NCBI RefSeq assembly: GCF_025153475.1
Contig: NZ_JANZXA010000006.1
Location: 186,001 to 250,000 of the forward strand
Origin: Novosphingobium mangrovisedimenti
GTDB taxonomy: Bacteria; Pseudomonadota; Alphaproteobacteria; Sphingomonadales; Sphingomonadaceae
Length of the DNA: 64,000 nt
Reading direction: 5' to 3'
Shown here: in pieces, positions 27,893-36,491 of the stretch
Numbering within the stretch: the stretch's first letter is position 1
Layout of the letters: every line of letters starts with the position of its first letter
Notes under the pieces: generated by a model
What the model saw: the letters and a program-made list of their open reading frames with translations, nothing else
Told to the model about the DNA's origin: nothing
Database searches by the model: none
Translations under genes and position numbers: made by a program

Positions 27893-28388
27893 CTACTACA
27901 CCCAGGGCAGCTTCGCCTTCACCTGCAGCCATGCCGAAATGGCGCTGATCGAAGAGGCCTTCCAGGCGAGCCATGACCTCGAGAACGGGGACACGCCGAG
28001 CCAGCCGACGCCCGAATTCCTCGCGGCGTTCCCGCCCACATCGCCAGACGATCCCTGGAGCGGCTTTGTCACCTTGTTCGACGATCCCGAGTTTCCCAGT
28101 TTCGGAGTCGAGTTCGAGGGCGGCAACACGCTCGACCAGCCCGGCGTCAGCACCGTCTCCATGTGGAGCATGATCGACTTCCAGCCCGCTGCGCTGGCCG
28201 CCCTGATCCACCGCTGCTGCCAGGAGACAGTGCGGCAGGCGCCGATCGGGTTCGAATTTGGCTTTTCGTGTTCGCGTGCCAGGCGGGACGGATTCGGCGG
28301 CGGATGGTGCGCGGTCTTCGCCGATCGCATCGAAATCGAGACGACCCGCCAGGCGCTTTCACTTGCGCTCGAGGGAGGCATCCTGTGA
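27885..28388 (+). CDS. Hypothetical protein
   Basis: A 167-residue soluble protein with a well-placed ribosome site (GAGGAGG before the ATG). It has a compact FVTLFDDPEFPSFGVEFEGG segment at about 63-82 and Cys-containing helices at 106-107 and 123. It overlaps the preceding gene by 8 bases and the following small frame by 4. Family not recognised. Confidence 0.7.
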   Translation: MADYYTQGSFAFTCSHAEMALIEEAFQASHDLENGDTPSQPTPEFLAAFPPTSPDDPWSGFVTLFDDPEFPSFGVEFEGGNTLDQPGVSTVSMWSMIDFQPAALAALIHRCCQETVRQAPIGFEFGFSCSRARRDGFGGGWCAVFADRIEIETTRQALSLALEGGIL

Positions 28389-28522
28389 CGGGAATCGTTC
28401 TCCCGCCGGACGATCATTGGGCCGAAAGCCCCGATTACCCGCTCGCCGACTGGCAGGCCGAAGTCGCCAATGGCGACACCCGGCTTGGCTATTGGGACTG
28501 GGTCGCCGCGCGCTGCGCCTGA
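28385..28522 (+). CDS. Small protein, 45 residues, GTG start
   Basis: A GTG at 28385 overlaps the previous stop (GTGA) and opens a 45-codon frame (TGIVLPPDDHWAESPDYPLA...) ending at 28522. It contains a WxAExxxYPLxDWQxE pattern and several Trp residues, unlike random sequence, and its codon use matches its neighbours. GAGGGAGG lies just upstream. Function unknown; translational coupling is the main support. Confidence 0.5.
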   Translation: MTGIVLPPDDHWAESPDYPLADWQAEVANGDTRLGYWDWVAARCA

Positions 28523-28550
28523 ACTTCCCCGCAAACCAAAGGACAGTATC

Positions 28551-29255
28551 ATGACTTTATCATCCGCACCGGCGGTGCCTTCGCTGCGCCTCTACAGCCA
28601 GACCGACCACGACGAACGCGGCAATTTCCACTACGAGGGGGATCTCCATTGCCCGGCCGACGACCTGCCGGTCCTGTGCCGCCGGATCGAACGGCATCTG
28701 GCCAGCCATTTCCCCGAAGTGCGCTTCGCCATCCATAGCCAGCGCTTTTCCGGCGGCCGCAAGATGATTGCCGAGGTGCTCGACGCAACCGAGGATCTGA
28801 CCACCCGGGAGGCGCAGGATGAGTTCATCACCCGGGTGCGCGACCAGATCGAGCGGTACGGCTACTGCCGCTCCAACTTCTACCAGGACTTCATGGCGGT
28901 CTCGTTCTACAACGAAGTGCGCATCGCCCCCGCCTATTGGGCAGCGCTCGCGGCCCGGCGCGGGCAGGCCAATCCCGTCGACAACCTTGTGTCGCTGGCG
29001 AGCTTCAAGAAGCGCCTTAAGCCCGGCGACAACCTGACCCTGCTGCACGCGCCCTACCAGCACCGGGCATTGGGCACGGCCCGCAAGGTCATCCAGATCC
29101 GCTCGAAGGATTTCGTGTTCGAGGGGCGCAGCTATTGCGACTTTCCCCGCGCCAGCAACTTTGCCTGCGACGGGCGCCTGGTGCGGATCGCCGTCGGCAA
29201 CGAACACGAGCCGGATGCCCATATTCTTTACGAATGGCGGCCTGCCGCAGCCTGA
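28551..29255 (+). CDS. Hypothetical protein of conjugative elements
   Basis: A 234-residue soluble protein. It has a helical segment with EAQDEFITRVRDQIERYGYC (about 85-104) followed by RSNFYQDFMAVSFYNEVRI (about 105-123), rich in aromatic residues, and a C-terminal beta-rich part. I recall similar proteins in sphingomonad and rhizobial mobile elements but cannot name a domain with confidence. AAAGGACAG precedes the ATG at 28551. It is not overlapping with its neighbours. Confidence 0.7.
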   Translation: MTLSSAPAVPSLRLYSQTDHDERGNFHYEGDLHCPADDLPVLCRRIERHLASHFPEVRFAIHSQRFSGGRKMIAEVLDATEDLTTREAQDEFITRVRDQIERYGYCRSNFYQDFMAVSFYNEVRIAPAYWAALAARRGQANPVDNLVSLASFKKRLKPGDNLTLLHAPYQHRALGTARKVIQIRSKDFVFEGRSYCDFPRASNFACDGRLVRIAVGNEHEPDAHILYEWRPAAA

Positions 29256-29268
29256 GCTCCCGGGGCAT

Positions 29269-29282
29269 CGGGAGGAAGGGGG
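29269..29282 (+). repeat. Purine-rich leader motif, copy 2
   Basis: CGGGAGGAAGGGGG, identical to 22557-22570, in the leader of the DUF932 gene. The following bases (TGGGAGAGGATGAGCG) also resemble copy 1 (AGGACG) in purine bias. Confidence 0.5.
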
Positions 29283-29351
29283 TGGGAGAGGATGAGCGCG
29301 GATGCGGCGATGCACCTGCTCATTCCACCTTCCATTTCCAGGAGCAGCTTC

Positions 29352-30590
29352 ATGGCCAGTCTTGCCCGCGTAATCGACCACGATGTCCTCGATCATCCCG
29401 CACCTGCCGGTCCGTCCCACGACCGTCCAGTCAGCAGCGGCTACCGCGTCGACATCTCGCGTGGCCGCAATGTCAGCCGCGTTTCGTCCGAATGGTTCTC
29501 GCGGCCCGACGATGAACGCTTCCTCTCGCTCACCGATCTCCACGACAGCGTTCGCCGCCGCGCCGACCGCGCCACCACGCGCGTCGTCGAGAGCCGGGCG
29601 GTGCGGGTCGAGGCGCGCAGCGACGATCCCGAGCGGCTCTCGCTGATCGCGCCCGGCGACGCCCGGCCAATCGCGCCCACCAACTGGTCGTTCGGCCAGC
29701 TCGCCAGCCTGGTCGGCGCGCCTGCGTCCTACCTGCGCACGCTGCCCGCCGCGCTCGCCGGCATCAACATGCAGCACGGCCTGCTCTCCCATCGAGGCGA
29801 ACAGGTCAAACTGCTCCAGACCGACGATGGCCGCACCGAACTGCGCGCGATTACTGGGCCAGAATACGGTCGTATCTGGGATCACGAACTGGTGAGCGCC
29901 GTCATGCGGATCGCCGGCAACGGCGTCGGCGACACGCGCTGGAAGGTCCCGGGCGTGCTCGACTGGGGCAGCATGATTTACAACCCGCATGTCGATGTCA
30001 GCATGGAGACCACCACGCTCTATGCTTCGGACCGCGACGTCTTCCTGTTCCTGGTCGATGACACCCATCCGATCGAGGCCGGCAAGCTCCCCAACGGCGA
30101 GCCCGATCTCTACTTTCGAGGCTTCTACTGCTGGAACTCAGAAGTCGGTTCGAAGTCGCTGGGAATCGCGACCTTTTACCTGCGTGCGGTATGCATGAAT
30201 CGCAACCTGTGGGGTGTCGAGAATTTCGAGGAGATCAACATCCGTCACTCGAAATTCGCCGCCAACCGTTTTGCGCACGAGGCCGCGCCCGCGCTCGAAC
30301 ACTTCGCCGACTCCTCGCCGCGCAGCTTCGTCGATGGCATCAAGCAGGCGCGCGAGCGGATCGTCGCCCGCAAGGATGATGACCGCGAGGACTTCCTGAG
30401 AAAGCGCGGCTTCTCCAAGGCCGAGACCTCGAAGATCATCACCGCGGTGCTGGTCGAGGAAGGCTATCCGCCCGAAAGCCTCTACGATTTCGTGCAGGGC
30501 ATCACCGCGCATGCCCGGACCAAGACCAATCAGGACAGCCGGCTCGAACTCGAGGGCAAGGCGCGCAAGCTGCTCGAACGGGTCAACTGA
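29352..30590 (+). CDS. DUF932 (phage/plasmid-like) protein
   Basis: A 412-residue protein of the DUF932 family common on plasmids, phages and ICEs. Family-like segments are WSFGQLASLVGAPASYLRTL (about 113-132), an ITGPEYGRIWDHELV core (about 171-185), a FRGFYCWNSEVGSKSLGIAT segment (about 255-274) and a C-terminal helical part with EDFLRKRGFSKAE. The biochemical function is unknown. ATG at 29352 is preferred because AGGAG lies 8 bases before it, although the frame is open to 29292. Confidence 0.8.
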   Translation: MASLARVIDHDVLDHPAPAGPSHDRPVSSGYRVDISRGRNVSRVSSEWFSRPDDERFLSLTDLHDSVRRRADRATTRVVESRAVRVEARSDDPERLSLIAPGDARPIAPTNWSFGQLASLVGAPASYLRTLPAALAGINMQHGLLSHRGEQVKLLQTDDGRTELRAITGPEYGRIWDHELVSAVMRIAGNGVGDTRWKVPGVLDWGSMIYNPHVDVSMETTTLYASDRDVFLFLVDDTHPIEAGKLPNGEPDLYFRGFYCWNSEVGSKSLGIATFYLRAVCMNRNLWGVENFEEINIRHSKFAANRFAHEAAPALEHFADSSPRSFVDGIKQARERIVARKDDDREDFLRKRGFSKAETSKIITAVLVEEGYPPESLYDFVQGITAHARTKTNQDSRLELEGKARKLLERVN

Positions 30591-30667
30591 ATCGGCCCAT
30601 CCCCCGTCGGCCGTCTTCGTCAGGTGGCGGCCGACACCCTTCCAATGCGCCCGGAAAGGAACCTCCC

Positions 30668-30955
30668 TTGGAAATCGGCCGCCATCTCGTGCTGAGCACC
30701 GTCCATGTCTCGATGAAAACCGCCGACCTGCTCGATGGTTGGGCTACGCTTGAACCGTCGAGCCGGCCGCTGGCGGTCGCTTCGACGCACTATGGCTGGT
30801 TCATCCCGACCCGCGAGGCCGAAGAGCCCGATCGGGAGCAGATCCCGGACGAAGTGCTCGCCGCGATGCGGGTCGGGCGCGAGCAGGGCTGCGATTACCT
30901 GCTGTTTGACTGCGATGCCGGCGAAGTCGATGGCTTGCCGAAGTTCCCCTGGTAG
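30668..30955 (+). CDS. Small DUF5983-like protein
   Basis: A 95-residue protein starting from TTG at 30668 with AAAGGAACC upstream. It contains STHYGWFIPT (about 38-47), a REQGCDYLLFDCDA segment (about 71-84) and ends LPKFPW. This pattern resembles the DUF5983 family of element-encoded proteins; function unknown. The stop lies 8 bases before the next start. Confidence 0.65.
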   Translation: MEIGRHLVLSTVHVSMKTADLLDGWATLEPSSRPLAVASTHYGWFIPTREAEEPDREQIPDEVLAAMRVGREQGCDYLLFDCDAGEVDGLPKFPW

Positions 30956-30962
30956 GCCTCCC

Positions 30963-31885
30963 ATGCTGACCGCTGCCAGCCATCTGTCGGCCCTGGTCGT
31001 TGCCGCCTGGGGCATGGGTGTCGACAGCACGGCCATGATCATCGAATGGGTCGCGCGGGGCCTGCCGCTTTCGGTTGTGCTGACCGCCGATACCGGGACC
31101 GAGCGCGAGGAAACCTACGCGTTCCTGCCCCTGTTCCAGCAATGGATGATCGCGGCATCGAGCATCATATGGTGCGCTACACGCCGCGCCGTTTCAAGCA
31201 TTGGCCGCCTTATTTCACCTTGCTCGAAAACTGCCTGACCAACGCGACGCTGCCTTCGATCAGCTTCGGCCGCCACTCTTGCAGCCAGAAGTGGAAGATC
31301 CAGCCGCAGGACCAGTGGGTGGCGCGCTGGAAACGCGCGCAGGATTGCTGGAGGCGTGGCGACAAGGTGGTGAAGCTTATCGGCTATGACGCTTCGCCCG
31401 CCGAAAGCCGCCGTTATGCTCACCGCGAAGGCCACGTCAGCGAACGCTTCGACTATCGCTATCCCCTGCGCGAGTGGGGCTGGGACCGGGCCCGCTGCGC
31501 CCAGCGCATCCGCGAGGAAGGTCTCCCCGTGCCGATCAAGTCGGCCTGCTGGCTCTGCGCTGCCCAGAAAGTCGACGAATTGCGCTCGCTCCCCCGCTGG
31601 TGTCTGCGTCTCATCGTGCTTGTCGAGGCCCGCGCGGCACCGCGCCTGCGCACGGTCGAGGGCCTATGGCGCTCATCGACCGCCGCGCGCCCAGGCTCGA
31701 TGACCGCCTATATCCGCGACCAGGTCTTGCTCGATCCGGAAGAGATCGACGCGATTATCGTCGGCGCGCCGGTCGAGCTGGTCGATTTTCAACGCGTGGC
31801 CGCGGCCATTCCCGTCGAAGAGCGCCCGATCATGCGCGACTGGATCGAGCGGTTCAATCGCGAGGCCACCAAGCTCGCGGCATGA
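30963..31885 (+). pseudogene. PAPS-reductase-like protein interrupted by a frameshift
   Basis: Two overlapping frames encode one protein. The first (from ATG 30963) gives AWGMGVDSTAMIIEWVARGL, the PP-loop-type nucleotide-binding start, then LTADTGTEREETYAFLPLFQ. At about 31150-31156 the similarity moves to another frame, which continues GIEHHMVRYTPRRFKHWPPY, FGRHSCSQKWK and a CWLCAAQKVDELR Cys motif to the stop at 31885. A single extra G in the CGCGGCATC stretch would restore one frame of about 307 residues. So it is a recent one-base deletion, a sequencing error, or a programmed shift. The intact family would be an ATP-pyrophosphatase acting on adenylylated substrates. Confidence 0.75.
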
Positions 31886-31985
31886 TCGAAGTCGACAGTT
31901 TGGCCAAGTCCTCCCGATTTGCGACCCGGAAGGAGAGGGGGTGGCGCTGTGTGCCCGGAATTGCCGGGCAGCGATGGAGGACGCG

Positions 31986-32462
31986 ATGAAGATCGAACTG
32001 CGCCGGATCAACCACAACGCCAAACTGTCCGAAGAATCCAATGCCTATACCGCCGAGATCTGGATCGATGGCGAGCGTGCCTTCGATGCCCGCAATCAGG
32101 GGCAGGGCGGCTGCGATTTCTACCGCCAGATCGGACGGTGGAGCGAGGCCGAGGTCAATGCATGGCTCAAGGCCAACCGCCCGGTCCGCACCTATCAGGG
32201 GCTGACCCTCGAACATGACCTCGAGGCCGAAGTCGGCGACCTGCTGGCGCGCGAACTCGAATATCGCCGGTTGAAGGGGCTGCTGCGCACCAATCTCGTC
32301 ACGATCGAACGCGGCCAGGTCTTCCAATACCCCTTGCGCAAGCGTCCGCTCGATCTCGTAGCGCGCGCGGTCACTGCCACCAACCGCCAGGCCGTGATCG
32401 TCAATGGCGCTCACGACGACGTGATCCGGCAAGCTCTCGCCATCCTTCTGGCTGCCGAATGA
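31986..32462 (+). CDS. Hypothetical protein of conjugative elements
   Basis: A 158-residue soluble protein (MKIELRRINHNAKLSEESNA...). GGAGG at 31975-31979 fixes the start at 31986. It has a mixed beta N-terminus (AEIWIDGERAFDARNQGQGG) and a helical C-terminus with two acidic-aliphatic stretches. Family not recognised. It lies between two PAPS-reductase-like genes and may belong to the same functional unit. Confidence 0.7.
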   Translation: MKIELRRINHNAKLSEESNAYTAEIWIDGERAFDARNQGQGGCDFYRQIGRWSEAEVNAWLKANRPVRTYQGLTLEHDLEAEVGDLLARELEYRRLKGLLRTNLVTIERGQVFQYPLRKRPLDLVARAVTATNRQAVIVNGAHDDVIRQALAILLAAE

Positions 32463-32490
32463 TCCGCAACCTCGCAGCGGAGTAGCGCGG

Positions 32491-33633
32491 GTGAACATCC
32501 CCTTTTCTGTCGCGCGGCGAGTGCCCGGCGCGGACCCCGACGTCGCGATCGACGCTCCGGTTCTCGATGCCATCGCGGGCGGCGCCTGGTTTGCCTTCAG
32601 CCTTTCGGGCGGCAAGGATTCCACCGCAAGCGCGCAGGCAGCGAACGCCTTGCTCGACCTGTTCGGGCATCCCCGTTCGCGCCGGATCGCCATCCATGCC
32701 GATCTCGGCCGCGCCGAATGGCGTTCCACCCCCGCGACCGTCGCAGCGGTTGCGGGTCGCCTCGGTCTGCCGCTCGTCGTCGTGCGCCGCGGCGCCGGCG
32801 ATATGGTCGCGCGCTGGGAACAACGTTTCGCCCGTGGATGCCGCCGCTACGAAAATCTCGAACTCTATCACCTGATCGGCCCGTGGTCCTCGGCCAGCCT
32901 TCGGTTCTGCACCTCGGAACTCAAGGCCCAGGTCATTGGACCCGAGCTGACACGCCGCTACCGGGGCGAGACGATTGTCTCGGTGATCGGCCTGCGCCGG
33001 GCCGAAAGCGCCGCGCGGCGTGGTACGCCGATCTCGCGTCTCGACACCCGCTTCGCCAGGCCCGGAAATGCCTCGGGCACGCGTATGCTGAGCTGGTATC
33101 CGCTTGTCGACTGGTCGGAGCCGCAGGTCTTCGCCTGCCACGACCGGCACGGCTTGCCGCTTCACGAAGCCTATCGCTGCCATGGATCCACCAGACTGTC
33201 CTGCGCCTTCTGTGTCCTCGCTTCGGGCGCCGACCTCGCCGCCGCGAGCCGCGCCGCCGGCAATCTCGATCTTTACCGCCACCTGGTCGCGATGGAGGCG
33301 TCCTCCACCTTCTCGTTCCAGCCGGGACGGTGGCTGGCCGACGTGGCGCCGCATCTGCTGGCTCCGTCACTGGCGCGCGACATAGCTCTCGCCAAGCGCG
33401 ACGCCGTCGCGCGCCGCGAAATCGAAGCGGCGATGCCACCGGCCCTACGGTTCGTGAAAGGCTGGCCGCCGCGATTGCCGACAATCGAGGAAGCAGGACG
33501 GATTGCCCTGGCGCGGACCCAACTGCTGGAGCGCCAAGACCTTGCGAACCATTTCCGGGATGCCCGCGCCGTCAGGCAGCGCTTCGCCGAACTCCTCGAC
33601 GCAAGGCACAGGTTGCGCGTCTCTTCGCCATGA
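32491..33633 (+). CDS. PAPS-reductase/DndC-like ATP-pyrophosphatase
   Basis: A 380-residue protein with the PP-loop FSLSGGKDSTASA (about 36-48), IHADLGRAEW (about 70-79), LRFCTSELKAQVI (about 137-149), a VIGLRRAES segment (about 166-174) and a Cys pair in LSCAFC (about 234-239), all typical of phosphoadenosine-phosphosulfate-reductase-like sulfur-transfer enzymes. GTG at 32491 is the likely start, 13 bases after AGCGGAG. The substrate is unknown. Related proteins act in sulfate reduction, DNA phosphorothioation (DndC) or tRNA thiolation. No other dnd gene is nearby. Confidence 0.82.
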   Translation: MNIPFSVARRVPGADPDVAIDAPVLDAIAGGAWFAFSLSGGKDSTASAQAANALLDLFGHPRSRRIAIHADLGRAEWRSTPATVAAVAGRLGLPLVVVRRGAGDMVARWEQRFARGCRRYENLELYHLIGPWSSASLRFCTSELKAQVIGPELTRRYRGETIVSVIGLRRAESAARRGTPISRLDTRFARPGNASGTRMLSWYPLVDWSEPQVFACHDRHGLPLHEAYRCHGSTRLSCAFCVLASGADLAAASRAAGNLDLYRHLVAMEASSTFSFQPGRWLADVAPHLLAPSLARDIALAKRDAVARREIEAAMPPALRFVKGWPPRLPTIEEAGRIALARTQLLERQDLANHFRDARAVRQRFAELLDARHRLRVSSP

Positions 33634-33697
33634 GGGGGAGGGGGTAGGGCGGATAGGACGGTGCGGAATTGGTTGCACCGGTATTGCGGAGCGCGCC

Positions 33698-35389
33698 ATG
33701 TCCCTTCCTGCCACAATCCACACCTCGGTCGGTCAATCGCTGCTGGGCAAGATCACCAGATTCTTCAACAACGGCGTGTCGGATGTCCTCGTCGAGGCGC
33801 TCCAGAATTCGCGCCGAGCCGGCGCCAGCCGCGTCGAGATCGATACCATCAATGTTGGCGGCCGCGCCATCCTCGTTATCCGCGACGACGGCATCGGTGT
33901 CGATGATCCGGCCAAGCTGGTGACGCTGGGCGACTCAGGCTGGGACGCGGCCATCGCCCACCGTGAAGACCCGGCGGGCATGGGCGTGTTCAGCCTAGCG
34001 GGGCGCCGCGTCGAGATACGCTCCCATGCGCGGGGCGCCGACCATGGTTGGCGGGTCGTCATTCCGCCCGAAGCCTGGGAGACAGGCGCCGCCCTGGCTG
34101 TCGAGCCCTGGGAGATCGACTTCGGCACGGAAATCCGTATCGACATGCCCGAGGCATGGATCGCCGATCTCGCCAATGCTGCGGCCAATGCAGCCCGGCA
34201 TTACCCGCTTCCGGTGCTGTTCAAGGGTGAGCAACTCAAGCGGACCGATTTTCTCGCCGGAGCCGTGCGTGTCGAGGGGTGGCACGGGTGCCGCATCGGC
34301 ATCTTCCACGATCGCGGACACATTCCCTCCAGCTATCCGCGCATCAATTTTCACGGCCTCACGGTCTCCTGCCCCATGCCGAGCATCAGCGAGGTCGACG
34401 CCAGCGAAACCTGGCATGTGCGGGTGGACATCGCCGATGCCCCGGCGCTGCAGCTCGTTCTCCCGGCCCGCAAGGAAATGGTCCAGAACGCGGCGCTCGA
34501 GCACTTGGGCGAGGCCGCCGAGCGGGCGATCTTCCGCACGATCGCCCAAACCGGTCGGCATCGTCTGGCCCGTGCACAATGGCTGCGCGCCCGGGAACTT
34601 GCTGTCGACCTCCCCGAAGCCGAAGCTTGGCTGTTGGCCTGGTTTCCGCGCACCGCCGATGGCGAGGGCATGCCGGACGGCGAGCGCGTCGCCGCCGTAC
34701 CGATGGTGCTGGTCCCCGACGCCGAGCCGCCAATCGAGCAATGCGCGGCCCGTGTCTTGCGATCGGGGGAGGCTCTGGGCGGTACGCTGGTTCGCGAGGT
34801 CTCCGAGTTCGAGGGATATGGCTGGTATGACGCCCTGCCGCGCATATCGGACCTGTCGTTCCGGTTCGAGACGGATAGGGGCACATTCCGCTACGAGGAA
34901 GGGCGTACGCTCCCCGACACAGTCCAATCGGGATACGTGGCGGCAATTGCACTCGACGTCACGGTCAACCCGTCGCGAGACGGAACCGACGCCGCCGTAT
35001 GCCATTCCATGCCTGCCGACGTCCTGATTGCGCCCGATGACGGTTGGTCGGCCGACCTCGAAGAAACCGTGATCCTGCTGTCGCCCGGTTGCGCGATTGC
35101 ACCCAACGACCTGGCCGATCTGCTGGAAGACACCTGCTTTTGCGCGCGGGATGATGTCGATGACGACAGCTGGTCCACCCAGCAACGCAATTTCCAGATG
35201 CAGGCACGGCAGATCGCCAACGCCCTGCTCCTGGGTGAAGACGCGGCGATCCTCGAGCGTATCCGCGACATCGTTCACGACGAGATCGGTTGGCTCATTC
35301 CCGCCGGACGGCAGGTGTCGATGGTTGCTGGTGGTGGCCAGGTGGAACTTGCTTTCGCGAATGCAGCGACTGTGTCCGCATCGGGCTAG
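33698..35389 (+). CDS. GHKL (Hsp90-like) ATPase domain protein
   Basis: A 563-residue protein. The N-terminal 120 residues form a GHKL ATP-binding domain: N-box E33/N37 in VEALQNSRRAG, G1 box IRDDGIGVDD (61-70) and G2-like GMGVFSLAG (94-102). The rest, about 440 residues, has beta-rich segments and an acidic C-terminal part (DDVDDD near 495) without a known family. GCGGAG lies 8-10 bases before the ATG. It follows the PAPS-like gene on the same strand with a purine-rich leader. It could be a conformational ATPase, a topoisomerase-like regulator or part of an anti-phage function; no nuclease domain is visible. Confidence 0.75.
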   Translation: MSLPATIHTSVGQSLLGKITRFFNNGVSDVLVEALQNSRRAGASRVEIDTINVGGRAILVIRDDGIGVDDPAKLVTLGDSGWDAAIAHREDPAGMGVFSLAGRRVEIRSHARGADHGWRVVIPPEAWETGAALAVEPWEIDFGTEIRIDMPEAWIADLANAAANAARHYPLPVLFKGEQLKRTDFLAGAVRVEGWHGCRIGIFHDRGHIPSSYPRINFHGLTVSCPMPSISEVDASETWHVRVDIADAPALQLVLPARKEMVQNAALEHLGEAAERAIFRTIAQTGRHRLARAQWLRARELAVDLPEAEAWLLAWFPRTADGEGMPDGERVAAVPMVLVPDAEPPIEQCAARVLRSGEALGGTLVREVSEFEGYGWYDALPRISDLSFRFETDRGTFRYEEGRTLPDTVQSGYVAAIALDVTVNPSRDGTDAAVCHSMPADVLIAPDDGWSADLEETVILLSPGCAIAPNDLADLLEDTCFCARDDVDDDSWSTQQRNFQMQARQIANALLLGEDAAILERIRDIVHDEIGWLIPAGRQVSMVAGGGQVELAFANAATVSASG

Positions 35390-35525
35390 CTGGAACACCC
35401 ACGGCCGTGGCTATCCGCTGACCACATCTTCGGTCTACGCGACGAATTCATTGCGCCGATGGGCGTGGACGAGCCTTGAAAATGTGCATATTATGTGCAA
35501 ATACTCTTGGTCAAAGGAGGTAACC

Positions 35526-35915
35526 ATGAACGCTGTATCGATGGAGCGGCGCACCACTGCCATATCGGGGTTCGTCGAAAGCCTGCAAGAGCCGCGCACG
35601 CCCTATATCTCGCCCAAGCGGTTTTCCGCCGCATTGGGGGTACAGGTCGCGGGTCTCGCCAATCTGGCCGGAGTTCACCGCAATACCTTGCGCAACCCGG
35701 CTTCGGAACGTCTGCAGGACAAGCTTCGCGAGATGGTGAGGGTCATTTCCGCAGCCGCCACGCTGACCGGTGACGTGTCGAAGGCGATCTTCTGGTATCG
35801 CAACGAGCCGATCGCCGATTACGATCACAAGACCGCCGCCGAACTTGTCGCTGAGGGCCATTCCGACGCGGTGATGGCGCATCTGCGCGATCTTGAGAAC
35901 GGCGCCAGCGGGTGA
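35526..35915 (+). CDS. Xre/MbcA/ParS-type antitoxin
   Basis: A 129-residue protein with a near-consensus ribosome site (AAAGGAGG) 6 bases before the ATG. An Xre-like helix-turn-helix (about 30-60: FSAALGVQVAGLANLAGVHR) is followed by a toxin-binding C-terminal region with KAIFWYRNEPIADYDHKTAA (about 85-104) and EGHSDAVMAHL. This is the RES-Xre (MbcA/ParS) antitoxin layout. It should neutralise the next gene's product and repress the pair. The stop overlaps the toxin GTG (GTGA). Confidence 0.85.
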   Translation: MNAVSMERRTTAISGFVESLQEPRTPYISPKRFSAALGVQVAGLANLAGVHRNTLRNPASERLQDKLREMVRVISAAATLTGDVSKAIFWYRNEPIADYDHKTAAELVAEGHSDAVMAHLRDLENGASG

Positions 35916-36439
35916 AGATCGCCACGCTTGGTCCCGATGACGTCTTCTACCGCTACCTCACCCCCAAATGGGCCTACGTGCCTTTGAGCGGTGCGGGCGC
36001 GGCGGCCGAAGGCGGTCGTTTCAATCGCATCGGCGTCGAAGCGCTTTATCTCGCCCGAGCCCCGCAAACCGCTTTGGAAGAGTACCGGCAGGATTCATCG
36101 CTCGTCCCGCCGGCGATGTTGGCGAGCTATATCCTTTCGGTCGACGGCGTCGTTGATCTGTCGGGCGGCTATGACCCCGCTCATTGGGCGGACGGATGGG
36201 CGGAGTGGGACTGCTCCTGGCGGCGGATGCTCCGGATCGACAAGGTGACGCCGCCCTCCTGGATATTGGCGGATCAGGTCATTTCCGCCGGCCACAAGGG
36301 CATTCTCTTTCCCTCGATCCGGCATCCGGGTGGGACCAATCTCGTGATCTTCAATTCCAATCTGACAGCTGACGATCGGCTGGGGGTTCACGATCCCGAC
36401 GGACGCCTGCCCAAGGATCAGTCTTCCTGGCCAAACTGA
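35912..36439 (+). CDS. RES-domain toxin (NAD+-targeting family)
   Basis: A 175-residue RES-domain protein. It has YRYLTPKWAYVPLSGAGAA and EGGRFNRIGVEALYLA (the conserved Arg and Tyr), TALEEYRQ (conserved Glu) and a C-terminal ILFPSIRHPGGTNLVIFN (about 131-148; conserved Ser, Arg and Asn). Known RES toxins degrade NAD+ or modify cellular targets by ADP-ribosyl-like chemistry. The GTG start overlaps the antitoxin stop, the usual gene order for this family. All visible key residues are present, so it should be active. Confidence 0.87.
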   Translation: MKIATLGPDDVFYRYLTPKWAYVPLSGAGAAAEGGRFNRIGVEALYLARAPQTALEEYRQDSSLVPPAMLASYILSVDGVVDLSGGYDPAHWADGWAEWDCSWRRMLRIDKVTPPSWILADQVISAGHKGILFPSIRHPGGTNLVIFNSNLTADDRLGVHDPDGRLPKDQSSWPN

Positions 36440-36491
36440 TCGCTCGCGAGCCGATCGTCGCCCTGCTCGCCATCCTATCTGGAGATGCAAC

